A stretch of DNA of 64,000 nt from Skeletonema tropicum (Eukaryota; Bacillariophyta; Thalassiosirophyceae; Thalassiosirales; Thalassiosiraceae): NCBI GenBank assembly GCA_037178625.1, contig CM074135.1, forward strand, positions 2,668,001 to 2,732,000, read 5' to 3'. The notes below the pieces were generated by a model, which saw only the letters and a program-made list of their open reading frames with translations, was not told the DNA's origin and ran no database searches. Of the stretch, positions 60,236 through 64,000 are shown piece after piece (within the stretch, counting starts at the first letter, position 1; each line of letters opens with the position of its first letter). A program made the translations under genes and the position numbers.

Positions 60236-62422
60236 GTGTACTGTGTCCGCGGTGATACAACCCATCAGAATGATGCTGGCGCTTATCTACACGGCCAACT
60301 ATCTGCAGTGGATGATAGATACTACCAGAAACTCTTTTCCGGGGTGGTGAACAGTATTGTGCTCGTCTTTATGAGGTCTACCGCAACGGAGTTCGCGCTC
60401 GATTTTTCAATGTGTTCTTACAACCTAATTCAAAAACGTCCGCGAGGGCAAAATAATCCAGAAAGAGCTCTCATCTTCCCTGCTTGCATTCTCACTCGCA
60501 AGAGGGGTTGCTCCAGGAGCGCAGACATCAAAAAGTTGATCACGACTCGTCTTAATCTTTGGGAAGAAGGAGATATTCTGATTCTGTCGCTAGCGCTGGT
60601 TGAATCAGTGGAAGTTGAAGGACAATCAGGATGATTGGGAGGTTGTCCCACATGGCCATGGGAGATAATGGGCGGGAAAGCGAGTCGGAGGCTCGTCGAT
60701 TTGCAGCTACACTTCAAAGTGGTAACACTCGGATTCGGAAGGCTGTCTGGTCTGGGAGATGTCGTATCGACGACAAGGTGGTCTATACAAACCAACTGAT
60801 TTTGACTCCAAGACTGGGCAGCCAGTCATTGATGTCCTGAGTGCTAAATCTAAATTTCCAACCCTTGTCCTTGTCCTTGTGACTTCAGCTGAAGGTGACA
60901 CCCTCGATTTCAAAATACCCCCGGATTTTGAGAAAGAAAATATGTAGAATCATTTGTTTATGTCGATGCAGATCACATTGAAAGTCGTCTAGCAAACTGC
61001 ATGGAGCTACAGGCCCTTCTGGAGTGGATGATTATGTTTTGAAAGCGTGGCTTACCCGACATGGGGCAGCTTCAGATGCTCTCCGAGTCCGAGTTGAAAT
61101 GGCGGAGTGGGCATGTGGCTTGGATGCACCTACGGAATATGCCAAAATCCGTGCCCTCAACCATGTGCGACTGCTTGCAGTGGATAAGGACCCGGGTGTC
61201 CGCCCCTTGGGCTGTGGTGAAATCTGGATGCGGCTTATCTCAGGAACAATCCCTGATCAGTGCAAGGAGCGAGCGCGGGATGTATGTAACAATGTTCAAC
61301 TCTGCGCTGGACTTCAGGCTGGCATAGAAGGTGCGACCCATGCCATGCTGGAAGTATTTCCGAACTGGCTGGGTGGCTGAACATGCAGAAGGCGGCGACT
61401 AATCTGGAGACAGAGAAAAGAGATGGAGAAGACGGGACAGATGGAGATAGAATTGATGACAGTATGATGGAACGTTCTAGAAAGATTGAAGAGCCGATGG
61501 CGGATGCGGATGCCTCAAAAGCGGAGGCGGAGGCGAGCACTGACCCACCACCCCCACCCTTCCCTGAATACCCCATCCAACAACCTGATACGGAAAACTC
61601 GCAATACATCCCAGGGAGTGGCTATGGTCTACTCTTAGTGGATGCTCGAAATGCCTTCTTGCTCCGATCAAAGTTGCCATTAGCGAGAAATTTATCCCAC
61701 CTCTCTTGGGCATCTCCCCAACGGAATTATCTGGTGCTGGTGAGTTGCGACACCTGCTTTCTGTTAGCCTCAGTTTGGAGTATGCAGGATTGGCAATCCG
61801 ATCCCAGTGGAACAATCAGCGGGTTGCTTCAAAACGTCGCGACAGGCGGTGGAACACCTGGTTGACTCGCTGGTTAATCGTCGGCGTCGGAAACTCTGCA
61901 CGAGATCGAGATCCCAAAAGAAAGCGGCAGAGATGGCAAGAATTGAATCGCAGGATGAGAAGCAGTTTGATGCTGAGTACTATCTCAACGGTGTAACATG
62001 CTCTCCAATGCAAGGTGGGCGGTCTCGTCCATTGCCATTGCCGCCACAATGATGGCTCCTTGTGACTCTTGTGCAAGCAAGCCTTTACTCCTGGTGATGT
62101 TGAATACGAGCCCTTGCTTTATCTACTCAAGTAAAAGTAATCAACGCACTGCTAAAGAGGTTGCTGCCGCAGCAAATGCTAAAAATACCACCCAACAACA
62201 CAACGCAACTGATGGGTCGACCCCAGTGACAACAAAGGAAGAGCGCGGAGACGTGATGTGGTCTCCCACTTCTGGCAGAGACAGCGTTGAACTGTCTTTG
62301 ACACTCGCATCACTGACACGGACTGCCGCTCCTACCGCAACAAGTCACCTGAGGCTGTCTCGAGGCAACAACAGCAATAGAGGGAGAAAATCCGCAAGTA
62401 CAAAGAGGCTTGTCTTGAACGA
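60236..62422 (+). pseudogene. Decayed reverse-transcriptase gene, copy B (core deleted)
   Basis: Shifting frames read TTRLNLWEEGDILILSLALV, SEARRFAATLQSGN, GGLYKPTDFDSKTGQPVIDV, DDYVLKAWLTRHGAASDALR, AKIRALNHVRLLAVDKDPGV, QLCAGLQAGIEGATHAMLEV, an acidic stretch, and motif A GYGLLLVDARNAF near 61630. There the sequence jumps to SKLPLARNL, out of frame with APIEVAI.EKFIPPLLG, so motif B and the YADD motif are absent. The C-terminal part (EQSAGCFKTSRQAVEHLVDS, later ITDTDCRSYRNKSPEA in another frame) follows to the MITE at 62423. It belongs to the same family as copy A with complementary losses; no product is possible. Confidence 0.7.
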
Positions 62423-62821
62423 GGCTAAGTGTATGGTCAGGCTCCCTAAAAATGGCTAATTTATCTGTTCTCAGCCGCTACTGGGGCTAACCTACCCTTT
62501 TATAGGCTTAAAATGCTCGTCTCGATGAGCTTGTTCCAAATCAATGAGTTGCTTCCAAAAATAAAAAAATATTTTGTTAGCCCCATTCCCTAGCTTGCCT
62601 TGGGGGTTAACCCCCAAAAAAGAAGCCCCATCTCCAATTTACCCTGGTCTTCAGCTCCATATCACAATTCATTTCACCACGATTCAAAACCTTGCCAAGC
62701 AAAGCATGGATTTGAACTCCTCTCACTCTCAGCTTTCCAACGCTATGTTGATCACTTCTTGAAGTCAAATACTCATTGAGAACAGATTTGCTGGGGAGCC
62801 TGACCATACACTTAGCCACGA
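62419..62821. mobile_element. MITE-like inverted-repeat element in RT relic B
   Basis: GGCTAAGTGTATGGTCAGGC (62423 on) and its inverse ending at 62817 form 24-bp perfect ends. A further match, ATCTGTTCTCA, lies inside each arm. Both sides carry ACGA (62419-62422 and 62818-62821), a possible 4-bp target duplication. The length is 395 bp and no ORF is seen. The short duplication makes this less certain than the other two MITEs. Confidence 0.62.
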
Positions 62822-63411
62822 CTTGCCGGTCTCATCCTTGAGAGTTAGAGCTAGATATAGATACACCTCCTCCTCCTGGACAACTCTTTGCTATTGGGAA
62901 TAATATCTTCTCACGGCCTGCAAAATTAGCACGGTGGATAGCTGGAGCTGGAGGCGCTCTGGAGAAATATAGGTGTACCCGAGAAAGGAGGACTTTGCCG
63001 CTAGTCACAAATACTATCTCATGAGGCAATATCAGCAATTTCGTTTATTTCAAAAGATGACAAAGGAATGGGAGCAATGCGTCCGATGATCCAGTGCAGC
63101 TCGGTGGGGTAAGATTAGAGAGTTGTTTTCAAACCACTGAAGAACACACTAGATCTCTGTGTTCAATTTAGGTCACTAGTTCAAATTATTCCTACAGTTC
63201 AATCATCATTATTTACGCGCACAAAGCAATATCTACCTTTCCTTGTTCATGCTTCTTGATCATCACATCTAATATACATGGGTATGGATGATCAATGTCT
63301 TTGTGTGTCGGGCAATGTGCTTCTTATTCTACTCTTTCAGTGCATCACATCGCCACGAAATCAATCCTGAATCTCTCATACTTACGTCCCCAGCTCACTT
63401 TTTTCACTCCC
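62822..63411. other. Spacer before the right-hand gene
   Basis: 590 bases with no recognised gene or repeat. Confidence 0.45.
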
Positions 63412-64000
63412 TCAAAAGATCCACTCATGTGGTGCAGTAGTACTCGCACTACCATTATTCTTAACTTCTTCCGCTTTCTTCGACTCCTTGATTGCCTCAT
63501 CATACTCCTTGGCCTTGATATCGAATTCCTTCAATTCGTCCGTCGTGGAATGTTGTTGCCCCTCTGTATCTTTAGTAGTAGTAGTAGTAGTAGCAGCAGC
63601 AGCACGAGCATGTTTCAATTCTTCATTCTGTGCTTCGACTACTAAATTAAGTGCTTGATTGGACGTTTGATACATGGCTTGCTCGTCTTGGAGGAGGCTT
63701 TGGACATGAACCAGTTCTTCTTTCAAGTCTGGGGCGGGGGCAGTTCGCAGCAGGTATAATAGACACGAGAAGGAGATATTGTGTCAGTGTCGTTAGCAAC
63801 AAATCAAGAAAGAATAAAACACGACAGCCAGCATGCAAGCAACTTGGTAGACAAAAACAAATATATATTCTTACAATCAACCTCATCATCATGAGTCGTC
63901 ATCTCCTTCTTAGCATTCTCCACTACTTGATCCTTATACACATCCCACGTACTCTTCTTCGTTACATCCGACAAAGTATCCAGATATCCCTTGATTGGTT
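63412..64000 (-). CDS. Coiled-coil protein, 5' end outside window, one intron
   Basis: Exon 2 (63412-63728) and exon 1 (63875 to beyond 64000) join across GT-AG at 63729-63874 to read HDDEVDYLKEELVHVQSLLQ. Exon 1 gives YLDTLSDVTKKSTWDVYKDQ and KKEMTTHDDEVD. Exon 2 gives a heptad-like stretch up to AQNEELKHARAAAA, a Thr run coded by a GTA/GCA microsatellite, and a Lys/Glu-rich end (KEYDEAIKESKKAEEVKNN) closing with HEWIF. It is probably a structural coiled-coil protein; no family is recognised. The splice keeps the frame, which supports the model. Confidence 0.7.
63729..63874 (-). other. Intron of the coiled-coil gene
   Basis: Donor GATT/GTAAGAATAT and acceptor CGCCCCAG/ACTTG, 146 bp. Joining restores a Tyr codon (T+AC) and an uninterrupted frame. 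Confidence 0.72.

Noticed and set aside
62574..63038. Short frames on both strands right of the third MITE
   Set aside because: They overlap the inverted-repeat element or plain spacer and show no domain or paralogue.
1..64000. tRNA, rRNA, CRISPR arrays, bacterial-type operons
   Set aside because: I found no cloverleaf-like B-box context, no rRNA words and no regular spaced repeats. Gene structure and introns are eukaryotic.

Overview
The window looks like nuclear DNA from a diatom (stramenopile), probably a centric species. Two soluble-enzyme genes begin with a signal peptide that ends in an ASAF-like motif (SSSAF in the P450, DSYAF in the SET protein), which is the usual diatom plastid pre-sequence. 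Genes are mostly intronless with a few short GT-AG introns. A large tandem family of leucine-rich-repeat (LRR) genes is mixed with eukaryotic retroelements and DNA transposons. I saw no tRNA, rRNA, CRISPR array or bacterial operon.

Layout. 1-1.5 kb: the end of one LRR gene and a fragment of another. 1.85-4.05 kb: a GDA1/CD39-type nucleoside phosphohydrolase, frameshifted. 4.34-11.82 kb: a complete non-LTR retrotransposon (one 2030-codon ORF) between 18-bp target-site duplications. 12.2-13.25 kb: a MORN-repeat fragment and a direct repeat. 13.3-15.0 kb: cytochrome P450. 16.0-18.0 kb: SET-domain methyltransferase. 18.2-42.7 kb: the core LRR array, interrupted by a membrane-anchored aldehyde dehydrogenase (24.9-26.7 kb), a decayed GCR1_C-like mobile gene (39.5-41 kb), two MITEs, and a 2.35-kb DNA transposon sitting inside one LRR gene. 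43-46.3 kb: DNA ligase I. 46.76-53.15 kb: a Ty3/gypsy LTR retrotransposon whose two LTRs look identical. 54.5-62.4 kb: two copies of an unrecognised gene, each followed by a decayed reverse-transcriptase gene. The second copy still carries the duplicated first codons and promoter of the ligase. 63.4-64 kb: the end of a spliced coiled-coil gene.

The LRR family is the main feature, with thirteen loci in 43 kb on both strands. Full members share an acidic N-terminus, ribonuclease-inhibitor-type LRRs with a CxxCG repeat, an alpha-helical C-terminal module and a final basic tail (SNKRRRK type). About half are broken by a nonsense codon, frameshifts, truncation or transposon insertion, so this is a birth-and-death array. 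Its function cannot be read from sequence.

Caution: the DNA ligase, which should be essential, needs five one-base frame changes, some in T runs. Some frameshifts in this window may therefore be assembly errors and not real mutations.

Best candidates for something undescribed: (1) the 2354-bp transposon with 313-bp inverted repeats, 5-bp target duplication and an unrecognised protein; (2) the LRR family with its private C-terminal module; (3) a 15-bp motif, ACGTAGGAATCAATA, shared by promoters of unrelated genes and by the start of the non-LTR element.
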